Assembly: GCF_900101905.1 (NCBI RefSeq)
Contig: NZ_FNAJ01000030.1
Coordinates: forward strand, 1 to 46,884
Source: Myxococcus virescens
Lineage (GTDB): Bacteria; Myxococcota; Myxococcia; Myxococcales; Myxococcaceae
DNA length: 46,884 nucleotides
Reading direction: 5' to 3'
The notes beneath the pieces are model-generated. The model ran no database searches. It saw only the letters and a list, made by a program, of their open reading frames with translations, and was not told the origin of the DNA. A program made the translations under genes and the position numbers. This document shows, piece by piece, positions 1 to 8,710 of the stretch; the first letter of the stretch is position 1, and the number at the start of each line of letters is the position of its first letter.

Positions 1-2
1 CA

Positions 3-320
3 ATACCTCCGGTGAAGACTCCCTCGGGACAGCGACGCTTTCGACCGATGAAGGCTCATGGTGACAAGGCCTACGCCTCCAAGAAGAACCGGCGAGGGCT
101 GCGCAGGCGCGGAATCGCCCCACGTATTGCTCGTCCTGGAGTGGAGTCCAAGGAGCGGCTGGGCCGGCACCGCTGGGTGGCGGAGCGCACGCAGGCCTGG
201 AAGAACCAGTTCCGCCGACTCCGCGTCCGCGACGAGCGCAGGGCCGACGTTCACTTCGGCTTCCTCGTCCTCAGTTGCTGCGTCATCCTCCTGCGCAGCC
301 TCTACCCTCACATTTGTTAG
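3..320 (+). CDS. IS5-family transposase, C-terminal part (cut by window edge)
   Basis: The reading frame is open from the window start. It matches the C-terminal third of IS5-group (IS427-like) DDE transposases: a GDKAYASKKNRR block, then PRIARPGVESKERLGRHRWV and RRLRVRDERRADVHF. The RHRWV..ERT region carries the last catalytic Glu of the DDE triad. The protein ends about 15 bases before TTAGAAGCTCTTAG, which probably contains the right terminal repeat. The IS ends face the phage-like genes to the right, so this IS marks the left boundary of what can be seen. Whether the upstream half is intact cannot be told. Confidence 0.85.
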   Translation: MPPVKTPSGQRRFRPMKAHGDKAYASKKNRRGLRRRGIAPRIARPGVESKERLGRHRWVAERTQAWKNQFRRLRVRDERRADVHFGFLVLSCCVILLRSLYPHIC

Positions 321-556
321 AAGCTCTTAGTCCTGATGCACATGCTGGCTATCTGGTTTTACGGCCCACGTGACGTGCGGGAGCGCCGTGGAAGCGGGGC
401 AACTGCGGGTTCGGCTCCGTGCTCGGCCGTTAGCGTGCCGTCGTTGAAGGCGCCATTAACACCAGCCACGACAAACTCTCAGCGGAGCACCACTCCCTCG
501 CGTAGGCGGCGCTCATCACCTCCTACTTGCGGCACACGCATTCACCAGACGTGGCT

Positions 557-1991
557 TCAGCCAATCACCCGCACCCCAATCTCCCCGGTACCGCGTCGCT
601 CGGGTCCTCGTTCGCGCTGGCACGCCAGGGCGACGGCCCAGAACTTATCCGCGTGCCCGCGGTTGGTTCGCTCGGCGTCGAAGGACACCTTCCCCGAGGG
701 CAGCACGCGCCGCTTGATGGAGTGAATCTGCCCGACAAGTTCACGCTGGCGCGGCAGCGTGATGTCACGGCGCTGGAGGAGAATCTTGAAGTCAGTCGCC
801 CAGCGCTCCTTGGCCTCGTTGGTGAAGTTCTCCTCCACCACCTGGGGGAAATCGCGGGCGAGGTTCTCCGCGAGATTCATTCCGATGCCGCTGCGGTCGA
901 CGCTGAGGCGCGCCACGGGCAGGACGGAGAGGAGGCGGCGGAGGTATCCCTCCTGCTCCGCGAAGGGGACACCTTCGAAGCTGCGCAGCATGCGGCAGGT
1001 GAAGCGGCCCTCCACCTCCTCGAAGACGGCCAGCTCCGAGCGGTCTCTCGTGCGGCCCACGTCGAAGCCCGCGACCAGGCGCCCCTGGGGCACGGGCACG
1101 TCGGAAGCGTCCTGAGCCAGTGGCAGTTCGTCGGTGGTGCACGGGAGGATGAGCTCGTAGGGGAGGAAGCTGTAGGACTCGTCGACGTAAAAGGCATTCG
1201 AACTCCTGCTGGAAGTCCTCCTGCGGCAGGGAGTCGAACTGCTCAGTGAGGACGGGGCGCCCGAAGCGCGCGACGCGCTCCTCGGTGGCCATGAGCGGGG
1301 CCTCCACCGAAGCGCGCCGCACGTCGAGCGAGAAGAAGCGGCACAGCCACCAAGGCACGTGCTGCCGGGTGTGGTGCGGGTACTTGCGCAGCTCCTGCGA
1401 GGCGATTTCCCAGAAGATGCCGCGCCGGCCCAGTGGAGTGCTGCAGCCCGTCAGTTGCCCGTGGGAGCGGAGGATGAGCGCGGTGCTGCCCGTGTAGACC
1501 TCGCGGTCGTTCACGTAATGGGCAAGCTCGTCGAGGTACGCGTCGCCGCGCTTGCCGCGAGGTGGCTTCGAGGGCACTGAGATGATGCGCGAGAGGCGCC
1601 GGCCCTTGGCGTTGGACTCGAAGGCCAGCTCCGTCTTCGCATCCGTCACGAGCTTCTTCTGGAAGGCTGTCGGCAGCTCCTCGTACACCTGCCGGGCGAT
1701 GAGGACCTTCTCCACCGCGTCCGAAAGGTTGTACGAGACGAACACCGCCGTGTGGCCGTCGCGCAGGTGGCAGCGGGCGAGGGCTTCCAACGCGAAGAGG
1801 AAGGAGAATCCCACCTGCCGGCTCTTCGCCACCCAGCGGAAGCGGGAGCGGTTGTCCAGCAGTGCCTGCTGGTAGGGCTCCAGCACCACTGGCTCGCTGT
1901 CGTAGTGGCACAGGCCGCTGATGAAGCCGGACTCGGTGGCGAGCCAGTGGGTGAGGTCATCCTCGGTGCGCTTGACGATGCCGAGTGTCAC
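557..1991 (-). pseudogene. Phage terminase large subunit, frameshifted
   Basis: Phage DNA-packaging motor (ATPase plus nuclease). The N-terminal part starts at a GTG (1991) behind a good GAAGGAGG ribosome site. It contains the Walker A-like KSRQVGFSF and Walker B-like GDAYLDELAHY. Around 1196 the frame breaks after EDFQQEFEC. The missing stretch (FYVDESYSFLPYELILP) and the RNase H-like nuclease start (VAGFDVGRTRDRSELAVFEE) continue in the +1 frame down to a stop at 557. Together the parts give about 478 residues, a normal length for this Mu gp28-like class. The break could be a real inactivating mutation, a sequencing error, or less likely recoding at the C-CTT-TTA run. The gene lies 11 bp downstream of the Bro-N gene on the same strand. 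Confidence 0.8.
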
Positions 1992-2002
1992 GGTGTCCTC
2001 CT

Positions 2003-2824
2003 TCAACCGAGGCCGACGGAAATCGCCGAGGAGCGAGCTGCATCCTCCAGGACGCCGAGCACCTCGGGTCGCCAGAGGAGCTGGTAGGCGGAATGGCCGT
2101 TGCGGCTGAAGGGGACGGCCTCGGCGTACTCCCGGCCCGCGTCCGTCAGCTCCCACTCCTCCCGCTCGTTGCGCCGCTGGAGGCTGCATGCTGCCAGGCG
2201 GAGGTTCATCTTCCGGGCGGACAGCCCCAGCTTCTGGCCGAGCTGTGTGGCGTTGAGCCGCGCGGGTGGCTCGGCGGCGGACGGCAGCCCCCTGCGATGG
2301 GGCTCCATCGTCAGCCCCGTGTCTTGGTGGATGGCATCGAGCGCGCAGGCCGCTGCCAGCTCCGGCTTGAGGCCTGGAACGAAGGAGGCGAGCGTCCTGG
2401 CCACTTCCAGGTGGGCCAGCACCTGGACTTGGAGCGGTGGGGGCATCGCTGGGAGTGGCTGTGGTGACGGTGCGCCTGGCGCCGTGTAGCTGCCCGTCTT
2501 GCGGATGGAGGGCAACACCGTGTGGGTTACCCAACGGCGGAATCGCTCCACCTTTTCGGCCTTCTCGTCACTCTGGGGTCTGGACGCGAAGGTGGCTCGA
2601 TACAGCCCCGGCTCGCTGATGATGGACACCTCCTGTTCTCCTCCGGGGGTACGCACGTTTGCGTACCCCTTCTCATCGTCTGCGAGCATGCGCGTCATGT
2701 CGCTGGCCATGCGGTATTCAAGGGCCGCCGCGACGTCCTTGGCGACGAACCAGGGCTCCCCGTGTACGTCGGGGACGATGCGGACGTGGTGCGACTCGAA
2801 GTCAAATGCAACAAGCTGATTCAC
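2003..2824 (-). CDS. Bro-N domain phage antirepressor
   Basis: Predicted DNA-binding antirepressor of about 273 residues. The N-terminal Bro-N domain (residues 1-105) shows WFVAKDVAAALEY, an ISEPGLYRATFASR block and WVTHTVLPSIRKTGSY, all typical of the family. The C-terminal part (about 195-265) resembles the KilA-C/ANT domain, with LNATQLGQKLGLSARKMN, a WELTDAGREYAE block and the QLLW strand. I chose the GTG at 2824 because AAGGAAGG sits four bases before it; the longer ATG at 2887 lacks such a site. Such proteins usually relieve a phage repressor or tune late genes. It is probably co-transcribed with the terminase. Confidence 0.8.
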   Translation of the reverse strand: MNQLVAFDFESHHVRIVPDVHGEPWFVAKDVAAALEYRMASDMTRMLADDEKGYANVRTPGGEQEVSIISEPGLYRATFASRPQSDEKAEKVERFRRWVTHTVLPSIRKTGSYTAPGAPSPQPLPAMPPPLQVQVLAHLEVARTLASFVPGLKPELAAACALDAIHQDTGLTMEPHRRGLPSAAEPPARLNATQLGQKLGLSARKMNLRLAACSLQRRNEREEWELTDAGREYAEAVPFSRNGHSAYQLLWRPEVLGVLEDAARSSAISVGLG

Positions 2825-2965
2825 AGTCCTTCCTTTCTTGAGGCTGGGGGATGGCCAGGGCCGCTCGCGGCCCCGGCGAAGACTCAATGGGCTGCGTGGC
2901 TAAAGACTTGTCTTGTTGGGGCGGCAGAGCGCGTATGGCCGCGTCCTCTTCACGAAGGAGCCGCC

Positions 2966-3580
2966 ATGTCTGCCTATGCTGCTGTCGCCCGCGCACCCCG
3001 CACCCTCACGGAGAAGGAGGTGGCGCTCCTGCTGCGCGCCACGGGGTTGCACAAGGATGGATTCAGGGACCACTGCCTCTACAGCCTCGCGCTGGCTTCG
3101 GGCCTGCGCGAGCACGAGCTTGTGGCCCTCAACATCGGCGACGTCTTCGACGAGCGCGGGCGCGCACGCCGGCACGTGACGCTGACCGTCTTCAAGGGCA
3201 GCCGCCGGCACCCGGGCCCCCAGGAAGTCGTCCTCTCGGACACGGTGCTCGCGAAGCTGGAGAAGCTGCTGCGCCTGAAGCGCTCGCAGGGACACGACGT
3301 GGGGCCCCAGGCGCCGCTCTTCCTGAGCCGCAAGGGCCTGCGCCTGTCGACGCGGCAGGTGCGCCACGGCTTCGCGGTGTGGCAGGAGCGCGCGGGGCTG
3401 GAGCGGCACCTGAACTTCCACGCCGTGCGCCACACCGCGTGCACGGGGGTGTACCGGAGGACGAAGGACATCCGCCTCACCCAGAAGTTCGCGAGGCAGC
3501 GAAGCGTCGACTCCACCGTCATCTACACGCACCCCTCGGACGACGAGCTGGTGCGCGTGACGAACGATTTGCCCTGCTGA
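2966..3580 (+). CDS. Tyrosine recombinase / phage integrase
   Basis: Site-specific recombinase of 204 residues consisting mostly of the catalytic domain. The catalytic set is visible: Arg in SGLREHELVALNIGD, the HAVRHT motif (HxxR), and the nucleophile Tyr in STVIYTHPSDDE. The N-terminal SAM-like core-binding domain is much shortened (about 40 residues before the catalytic fold) and no arm-binding domain is seen, so it is smaller than lambda-type integrases. It is transcribed divergently from the Bro-N gene. The gene-free repeat region downstream is a candidate att or binding region (inference). The start ATG is preceded by GAAGGAG. Confidence 0.8.
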   Translation: MSAYAAVARAPRTLTEKEVALLLRATGLHKDGFRDHCLYSLALASGLREHELVALNIGDVFDERGRARRHVTLTVFKGSRRHPGPQEVVLSDTVLAKLEKLLRLKRSQGHDVGPQAPLFLSRKGLRLSTRQVRHGFAVWQERAGLERHLNFHAVRHTACTGVYRRTKDIRLTQKFARQRSVDSTVIYTHPSDDELVRVTNDLPC

Positions 3581-3708
3581 CGGGGCATGCCGCTTCCGCG
3601 CTGAGCGCCCGCGAGAGCCCCTGGTTGGGCCGGGGTGCCGCGCGGAGGCGGTGAGGGGCGGCCGTGCTCGGGGCCCGTGCGGACCGCCCCATGCGCAGGC
3701 GCAGCCGG

Positions 3709-3771
3709 CGAAAGTGAACAGCGCGAGGCGTTCACTTACCGAGCGCAAATGAACAGGGGAGGGGTGTTCAC
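3709..3771. repeat. Cluster of GTGAAC/GTTCAC inverted half-sites
   Basis: Four half-sites in alternating orientation: GTGAAC at 3714, GTTCAC at 3730, ATGAAC at 3749 and GTTCAC at 3766, spaced 16-19 bp. The outer context GGCGAAAGTGAAC and GTTCACTTACCG recurs at 4568-4618. The regular spacing of about 1.5-1.8 helical turns suggests binding of a dimeric protein such as a recombinase or repressor (inference). Confidence 0.6.
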
Positions 3772-4567
3772 TTTTTCGGGGGTGACCCTCTCGAAAAGGG
3801 CCCCAGATACATGCTCCGGCAGCGCCGGCCCCACGAAAAATCGCACCACCCCCCACCCTGGCGTCAGGGGTAGGCGGGGTAGGCGTGCTGGCGTCATTCG
3901 TAGGCATGGTTGCGCCCGGCCGGAGCAGGCGGTGAAGGTGACTGGGGACGAGCTGGGCCGTGAGGGTGGGCGGCAGGCGGCGCCAACCAGCGGAAAGCGG
4001 CAATCGGCCTCGGCGCTTCGGCGCCTCACGAGACCCCGTAAGCGCGCGAAACAGCGTGGGGGCGATGACGCCGAATGGCCGCCTTTACCTATTTTCGGCC
4101 ATTCGGCTCGGCCCTGGTAACGGCACGCGCGCCCAGGTGCGCGCGGGGCGGTGTGCGGGGGCGCGGAGGGCTTGGCTCGGAGTCGTGGGGCTCACGAGAA
4201 GGACAAAGGCCTGCGGCCCGAAGCGCTGGGGGACACGCGCGCACGAAAGGGGCGCCACGCGGCGACAGGCGCGGCGCGCGAGGCTAACCGGGGGCGCGGC
4301 GAAGGTGGCCCACGCGGCGGCCAGCGGGGCTTCAGCGGGGAGGGGGCAAACGGGCCGTGGAAGTGAACGGCGCGCTCGCGTCCGGCCCGCTGGACGGAGT
4401 GTGCTTCCGGGCCCGAATTGTGGCCCGGAGCGATACCGCGGCGCTCGAGCACCTGGAGGCTGTCCGCCCTAACCTCGCGAAACTACGAAGCCTGTGGGGC
4501 CAGGCGTGTGCATCCGCGCGCCAGGCAGGAGCTCCACGGGGAAAGTGACCAGGCCAGGCCTGGCGCG

Positions 4568-4618
4568 GCGAAAGTGAACGGCGAAACTGAACGCGAAAGT
4601 GTCCGCGTTCACTTACCG
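4568..4618. repeat. Second GTGAAC/GTTCAC cluster, copy of the one at 3709
   Basis: It begins with GGCGAAAGTGAAC and ends with GTTCACTTACCG like the first cluster. The middle is longer, with an extra CTGAAC (4587) and a GAAAGTGTCC. It ends ten bases before the stop codon of the small-terminase-like gene. A partial GGAAAGTGACC lies at 4540. Confidence 0.55.
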
Positions 4619-4628
4619 GCGGGCGCTC

Positions 4629-5594
4629 TCAGACGGGGTCGGCGGGGGCTGCGACGTCCGTGGGAGGCGCCACGAGGGCGTCGTCCTTGGGGCTTTCCGG
4701 GGCGGCTGTGTCGAGGTTCTCGTTGCTGCTCTCCACCACTTCCGCATCCACCTCGCCGCGCTCGGCGGGCGTCGTCTCCCGCGCGGCGCGCAGTGCCTGG
4801 GCGTGCCGCGCCTGGAGGCCCTCCAGCGAGAAGCTGGCGTGCAGCTCCTGGCGGGAGTCGGCGCCGCCCATGACAAACTCCTTGAGCCTCACCATGGTGT
4901 TGAAGTCGGTGGGGTTGTCGACGCGCACGCGCCCCTCGGAGAGTGCTTCCTCGAAGCCGAGGAGGTAGCCGTCAATCATCTTTAGCGCGTCATCCTTGCT
5001 GACGGCGATGGCGTTGGCGCGCAGCTCGATGAGCTTCTGGTCCGCCTTGGTGGCGATGCGCGTCTTGGCCTCCTCGCGGCGTCGCAGGCAGTTGTGCTCC
5101 TTCGCGTAGTTGGCGACGAGGGAGGTGGCGACACCGAAGCGCTCGGCCAGCTCGCGGTACGAGGCGTAGGACGTCATGGTGGAGCCGTCGGGAAGCGTCT
5201 TCACGTCGCCGAAGACGAGGGCGCGGTCCAGCTCCTGGCGCGGAAGCGCGGGCTCCTCGGACTTGCGGGGGCGGCCCGTCTTGCGCTTCGCGGGCGGTGG
5301 CGTCGGTGGCGTCTCGGGAGGCTCCACCACCTCGGGTGGAGGCTGCCCCGCGAGGAGGCGCTTGCGGCGGCCGAGGCAGTCGTGCTGCTGGGCGTACCTG
5401 GCGACGGCGCTGTGCGCGACACCGAAGCGCTCGGCCAGCTCGCGCAGCGAGGGGAATCGCCGCTTCACACGGCCCCGCGTGGTGGGCACCTCCTCGCCTT
5501 CCACGAGGAGCCTGTCCACCTCGTCATGAGGCAGCCGAGGGCCTTCGGCCTTGGTGGGGCGCCCCAGCTTCTTGAGGGGCTTCTTCTGGGCCAT
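4629..5594 (-). CDS. Small-terminase-like DNA-binding protein with duplicated HTH
   Basis: Protein of 321 residues. Two similar halves are visible: GRPTKAEGPRLPHDEVDRLL followed by FPSLRELAERFGVAHSAVARYAQQHDCLGRR, and GRPRKSEEPALPRQELDRAL followed by ASYRELAERFGVATSLVANYAKEHNCLRRR. Each has a GRP (AT-hook-like) basic start and a helix-turn-helix. The C-terminal half is helical and Glu-rich and ends in a Pro/Ala/Asp tail. The position in a phage operon and the HTH plus C-terminal helical layout suggest a terminase small subunit, but a transcription factor is possible. The start ATG lies 8 bp after the sigma-like gene. Confidence 0.55.
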   Translation of the reverse strand: MAQKKPLKKLGRPTKAEGPRLPHDEVDRLLVEGEEVPTTRGRVKRRFPSLRELAERFGVAHSAVARYAQQHDCLGRRKRLLAGQPPPEVVEPPETPPTPPPAKRKTGRPRKSEEPALPRQELDRALVFGDVKTLPDGSTMTSYASYRELAERFGVATSLVANYAKEHNCLRRREEAKTRIATKADQKLIELRANAIAVSKDDALKMIDGYLLGFEEALSEGRVRVDNPTDFNTMVRLKEFVMGGADSRQELHASFSLEGLQARHAQALRAARETTPAERGEVDAEVVESSNENLDTAAPESPKDDALVAPPTDVAAPADPV

Positions 5595-5602
5595 GCCTTC
5601 CC

Positions 5603-6412
5603 TCAGCTGCCTCCGGGGGGCTGTGCTGCGGCGTCCACGTCCTGGGTGCGCAGGCGCTGCATCAGCCGCGTGCGCTGGCGCTTCAGCCGCTGGTACGTCC
5701 GCTCGGCCTCGGTGGCGTCGCCCTCGACGAGGCGGCTGACGTAGGCGCGCAGCTTCTCGCGCCGGACGACGGTGGCCATGAGGACTTCGACGTCGCTGCG
5801 AGGCAGTGTGGCCCGGGCGAGGTGTACCAGCACGGCGTCGCGCTTCACGAAGCTGCGGCGGACACTGGGCCGCCTGACGCGCTCCACTGGCGCGGTGGGG
5901 CGTGAGTCGGGCAGCCACTCGGCGAGCTGCGCCTGCGTGTACGTCTCGTGCTGTTCCGCGCGCTCCTTGCGAAGCTGGCGGAACACCTCTCGCGCCGTCT
6001 GCTGGCGCAGGCGGGCGGCAGTCCAGTCTCGCCAGCGAGAGAGTGGGAAGGCGCGCGCGACGGAGAGGAAGGTGGCGAGGACGAGCTGGTCGAGGTCTTC
6101 GCGAGGTACCGCGTTGCCGATGATGCGGCGGCGCAGACGCGTCAGCATGGGGGCGTAGGCGGAGGCGAGGGACGCCCTCCACGCCGGGCTGGAGGAGGCC
6201 TGGATTTCGGCCACCAGCGCCCGGGTGAGGGCTTCGCGCTCCGGGTACGTCTCCTCGCGCGCGTCACCCAGCGCGGCCAGCACCGATTCGAGCGTGGCAT
6301 GGCGCGCGAAGGTCGGCTGCCGTGTGCGCGCAGCCGCGAAGACGGCCTGGTGCCGAGGGGCGAGCGCCTCCACACGCAGCAGGCCCAGGAGCTGGCCGAA
6401 GAAGTCACTCAC
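5603..6412 (-). CDS. Sigma-70-like protein, phage-encoded
   Basis: About 269 residues. The middle (AYAPMLTRLRRRIIG, PREDLDQLVLATFLSVARAF, then WTAARLRQQTAREVFRQLRK) resembles sigma region 2, including the helix that contacts the core polymerase. The C-terminal TEAERTYQRLKRQRTRLMQRLR could be the end of a region 4-like HTH, but the recognition helix is not clear. The GTG start at 6412 overlaps the stop of the upstream nuclease gene (GTGA), indicating translational coupling. It could direct polymerase to phage late promoters; an anti-sigma or another helical DNA-binding role cannot be excluded. Confidence 0.5.
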   Translation of the reverse strand: MSDFFGQLLGLLRVEALAPRHQAVFAAARTRQPTFARHATLESVLAALGDAREETYPEREALTRALVAEIQASSSPAWRASLASAYAPMLTRLRRRIIGNAVPREDLDQLVLATFLSVARAFPLSRWRDWTAARLRQQTAREVFRQLRKERAEQHETYTQAQLAEWLPDSRPTAPVERVRRPSVRRSFVKRDAVLVHLARATLPRSDVEVLMATVVRREKLRAYVSRLVEGDATEAERTYQRLKRQRTRLMQRLRTQDVDAAAQPPGGS

Positions 6413-6747
6413 CGGGGACGGGCCTCCCACCACTCGCGCACCAACTCTAGGAAGTCGTCCAGCGGCATGGTGACGAGGGGCGGCTGCCCGTCGTCCTTGC
6501 ACACGGCCAGCGGCCAGCGGCCCGGCGGGCACGTCTCCACCGCCTGTCGCATGGCTTCTCGGACGTTGGCGCGCTGGTGGGCCTTAGCCTCGACCCAGAA
6601 GCACGGCACCTCGACGTCGGACACCTCCTGGCCGGTGCGGTACTGAAGGCCGCGGCGGATGAGGGCCTCGGGCATGGCCTCGCGGAAGCGGTGGACGAGG
6701 GCTCTCTCAAAATCTGCACCCTTGCGACGGGAGGACGCGCCACTCAC
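6409..6747 (-). CDS. PD-(D/E)XK nuclease, Holliday-junction-resolvase-like
   Basis: Small protein of 112 residues. It opens with SRRKGADFERALVHRFREAM (helix with the first Glu of the fold), then SDVEVPCFWVEAKAHQRAN, where D, E and K match the D...ExK core of the fold, and ends with a helical segment. Size and pattern fit phage resolvase or VRR-NUC-like nucleases used in recombination and replication. The GTG start is preceded by GGGAGGT and overlaps the exonuclease stop (GTGA), so the two are coupled. Confidence 0.65.
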   Translation of the reverse strand: MSGASSRRKGADFERALVHRFREAMPEALIRRGLQYRTGQEVSDVEVPCFWVEAKAHQRANVREAMRQAVETCPPGRWPLAVCKDDGQPPLVTMPLDDFLELVREWWEARPR

Positions 6748-7403
6748 GAGACACCTCCCGACTCCTCCATCAGCCGCTCCATGTGGCCACCCCGGGCCAT
6801 GCGCACCGCGAGGCAGCGGGCCACCTCCAGCGCGCAGCGAGCGTCCGCCATGGCGCGGTGAGGCGTGGGGCGGTGGAGGCCGAAGCGCTTCGCCAGGGCG
6901 TTGAGGGAGAGGGACTCCACCTCGCCCGTGGCGAGCAGCGGCCACGCGAGACTGGCGGTGTCGAGGCGGTGGTAGTCGACTCCGGGCAGGGCCAGCTCGG
7001 TACGGCGGTAGCCCTCGGTGAGGAAGCCCCAGTCGAAGCTGGTGTTGTGGCCGGCCACGAGGGTGCCCGCCAGGAGCGGCGTCACCGTGGCGAGGGCTTC
7101 CTCCAGGGGCAGCGCGTTCCGCCACTCCGCGTCGGAGTAGCCGCACACGGCCAGGGCCTTGGGGTCGGCATCGGCCAGCCGGGTGGGCTTCACGCGGGCC
7201 TCGTACTCCGCCAGCACCTTGAGGCTGCGAGCGTCGACGCGGAGGATGGCCACCTCCAGCACCTCGTGCCGGGAGGCGTCCAGGCCTGTCGTCTCCAAGT
7301 CAATGAAGGCGAGCGTCCGCAGGTGCTGCGGGATGCTCGGGAAGAGAGGCGGAGGGAGCGCAGAGACAGGGGTGGTGTCGGAATCAGGGTGAGCGGGCAG
7401 CAT
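6744..7403 (-). CDS. DnaQ-like 3'-5' exonuclease (DEDDh)
   Basis: Exonuclease of 219 residues, similar to the epsilon proofreading subunit of DNA polymerase III. All three motifs are visible: Exo I FIDLETTGLD, Exo II AGHNTSFDWGFL, and Exo III HRAMADARCALEVA with the catalytic His and Asp. It starts directly after the stop of the RecB-like gene (TAGATG), so it belongs to the same operon. In the element it may proofread replication, degrade ends for recombination or trim DNA; a partner polymerase is not seen in this window. Confidence 0.88.
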   Translation of the reverse strand: MLPAHPDSDTTPVSALPPPLFPSIPQHLRTLAFIDLETTGLDASRHEVLEVAILRVDARSLKVLAEYEARVKPTRLADADPKALAVCGYSDAEWRNALPLEEALATVTPLLAGTLVAGHNTSFDWGFLTEGYRRTELALPGVDYHRLDTASLAWPLLATGEVESLSLNALAKRFGLHRPTPHRAMADARCALEVARCLAVRMARGGHMERLMEESGGVS

Positions 7404-8579
7404 CTATGCAACCTCTTTGGCCCAGAAGCGGGGCGAGTGGTGTTTGGCGGCGAGGGAGTCCAGCTCGGCCTTCAGCAGCGCGACGCGCGCGGTGCCCAGG
7501 CGCTTGCCCGTGTCCTTCAGCAGCGCGTCGAGGGCCTTCTTCTCGACGCTGGCGAGGCGCTGCAGCAGCTCCTCACGGGGGAGGCCGGTGGCCCGGGCCA
7601 GCACCGCGACGGTGGGCTCCAGCGGGTAGTCGAGGCTGGTGGTGTTGAACATGCGGTAGCGCGTGCCGGCGAGGACGAGTTCGTCCTGCTCGGCGAGGTG
7701 GGCGCGGAGGACGCCCTCCAGCTCCGCCTTGCGCGCGCCGAGAATCTTCGCGAGGTGGGCGACTTCCTGGCGCTCGCGGGCGACGGACTCCAAGTCCGAC
7801 GTGTCCTCACAGACGACTCCGCGCTGGCCCGTCAGCGCCCGGGCGTAGGCGGGGCAGGTGCGGCGGTGGTCGCAGTACACGCAGTTGGGGTTGAGGCGGG
7901 CGGGGAAGGACTCCGCCTTCTCCATCTGCTGGCCCAGCGTCTCGACGTAGGCGAGGGCGGCTTCCAACTGCTCCTCGGTGCGCGTCGTCTCCTGCCGGAT
8001 GCCGTGGCGGAGCATCCACATGGAGAGGCGCACCGTCTTGGCCCAAGGCCACATGCGACGCGCGGCGAGGGCGTAGAGGCTGAGCTGGAGGCTGGAGTCC
8101 AGCTCCTCGCGGGTGAAGAGCTGGTGGTTGGACTTGTAGTCCATGACGTGGACTGTCTCGTCGTCCACCCAGTCGACCCGGTCAATGAAGCCCAGGACGG
8201 TGAATGGGCCTACCGGCAACCGGAACTCCTTCTCCACGGCGAGGATGTCGCGGGCGTCCACGCGGCCCTGCTGGCGGACGAAGTCCAGGAGGATGCCGAG
8301 GCCCTGCTGGAAGAGGTCCAGGCCAGACAGGCCCGAGGCGGCCCACTCTTCACGGTAGAGCTGGAGGGTGCGCTCCTCGGAGAGACGGCCCACGTACTCG
8401 GTGTCGATGACTTCCTGGAGGAGCCGCTCAAGGACGGTGTGCAGTGCCTTGCCGAAGCTCAGGGGGACACCGGGCTCGGCGGTGTGCTTGTCGAGGTAGT
8501 GGAGCTTGTAGGACAGCGGGCAGGCCTCGAAGCGGCTCAGCCGGCTGTATGACAAATGCTGGTTTCGCAGGGCGCTCAT
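7404..8579 (-). CDS. RecB/Cas4-family PD-(D/E)XK nuclease with iron-sulphur cysteines
   Basis: About 391 residues. The nuclease core shows the GFIDRVDWVDDE and VMDYKSNHQL motifs (D...DxK) after an upstream Glu (VEKEFRLP). A Cys near the N-terminus (FEACPLSYK) and the cluster CVYCDHRRTCPAY match the 4Fe-4S cysteines of AddB/Cas4-type enzymes. It probably resects DNA ends during phage recombination or replication. The ATG at 8579 has CGGAGG eight bases upstream. An alternative in-frame ATG at 8714 overlaps the upstream stop (ATGA) and would add 45 residues. The C-terminal about 120 residues are helical and unassigned. Confidence 0.85.
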   Translation of the reverse strand: MSALRNQHLSYSRLSRFEACPLSYKLHYLDKHTAEPGVPLSFGKALHTVLERLLQEVIDTEYVGRLSEERTLQLYREEWAASGLSGLDLFQQGLGILLDFVRQQGRVDARDILAVEKEFRLPVGPFTVLGFIDRVDWVDDETVHVMDYKSNHQLFTREELDSSLQLSLYALAARRMWPWAKTVRLSMWMLRHGIRQETTRTEEQLEAALAYVETLGQQMEKAESFPARLNPNCVYCDHRRTCPAYARALTGQRGVVCEDTSDLESVARERQEVAHLAKILGARKAELEGVLRAHLAEQDELVLAGTRYRMFNTTSLDYPLEPTVAVLARATGLPREELLQRLASVEKKALDALLKDTGKRLGTARVALLKAELDSLAAKHHSPRFWAKEVA

Positions 8580-8710
8580 GACGTGGGCCTCCGGGCCGGT
8601 GCGGCGGGCGTGTCGCGAGACAGTCATCACGCTCTTTTCGAGAGACACATCAAGTCGAAGGGGGCGGGCAGCATGGCCCGCTGCGTGTGTTTCACAGGCG
8701 CAGGGCACGC

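Larger units (their letters stand above)
3581..4628. other. Gene-free 1-kb stretch between integrase and small-terminase-like gene
   Basis: I see no convincing coding region. Frames are open because of the high G+C, but their translations are Arg/Gly/Ala-rich low-complexity sequence. The stretch carries several GTGAAC/GTTCAC half-sites grouped at its two ends (3709-3771 and 4568-4618) and a single one at 4363. It could hold an attachment site, a packaging site or an operator region. Confidence 0.6.

Noticed and set aside
792..2534. A 580-codon minus-strand frame spanning the Bro-N and terminase genes
   Set aside because: Only its middle (1199-1991) is coding; the parts before and after are Pro/Arg/Gly-rich shadow sequence of the true frames.
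2900..4003. Long minus-strand frame opposite the integrase
   Set aside because: Mirror of the integrase gene and of GC-rich non-coding DNA; the plus frame has the catalytic residues.
6783..8552. 589-codon plus-strand frame
   Set aside because: Antisense to the DnaQ-like and RecB-like genes, whose motifs are complete; composition is Val/Gly/Glu-rich as usual for high-G+C shadows.
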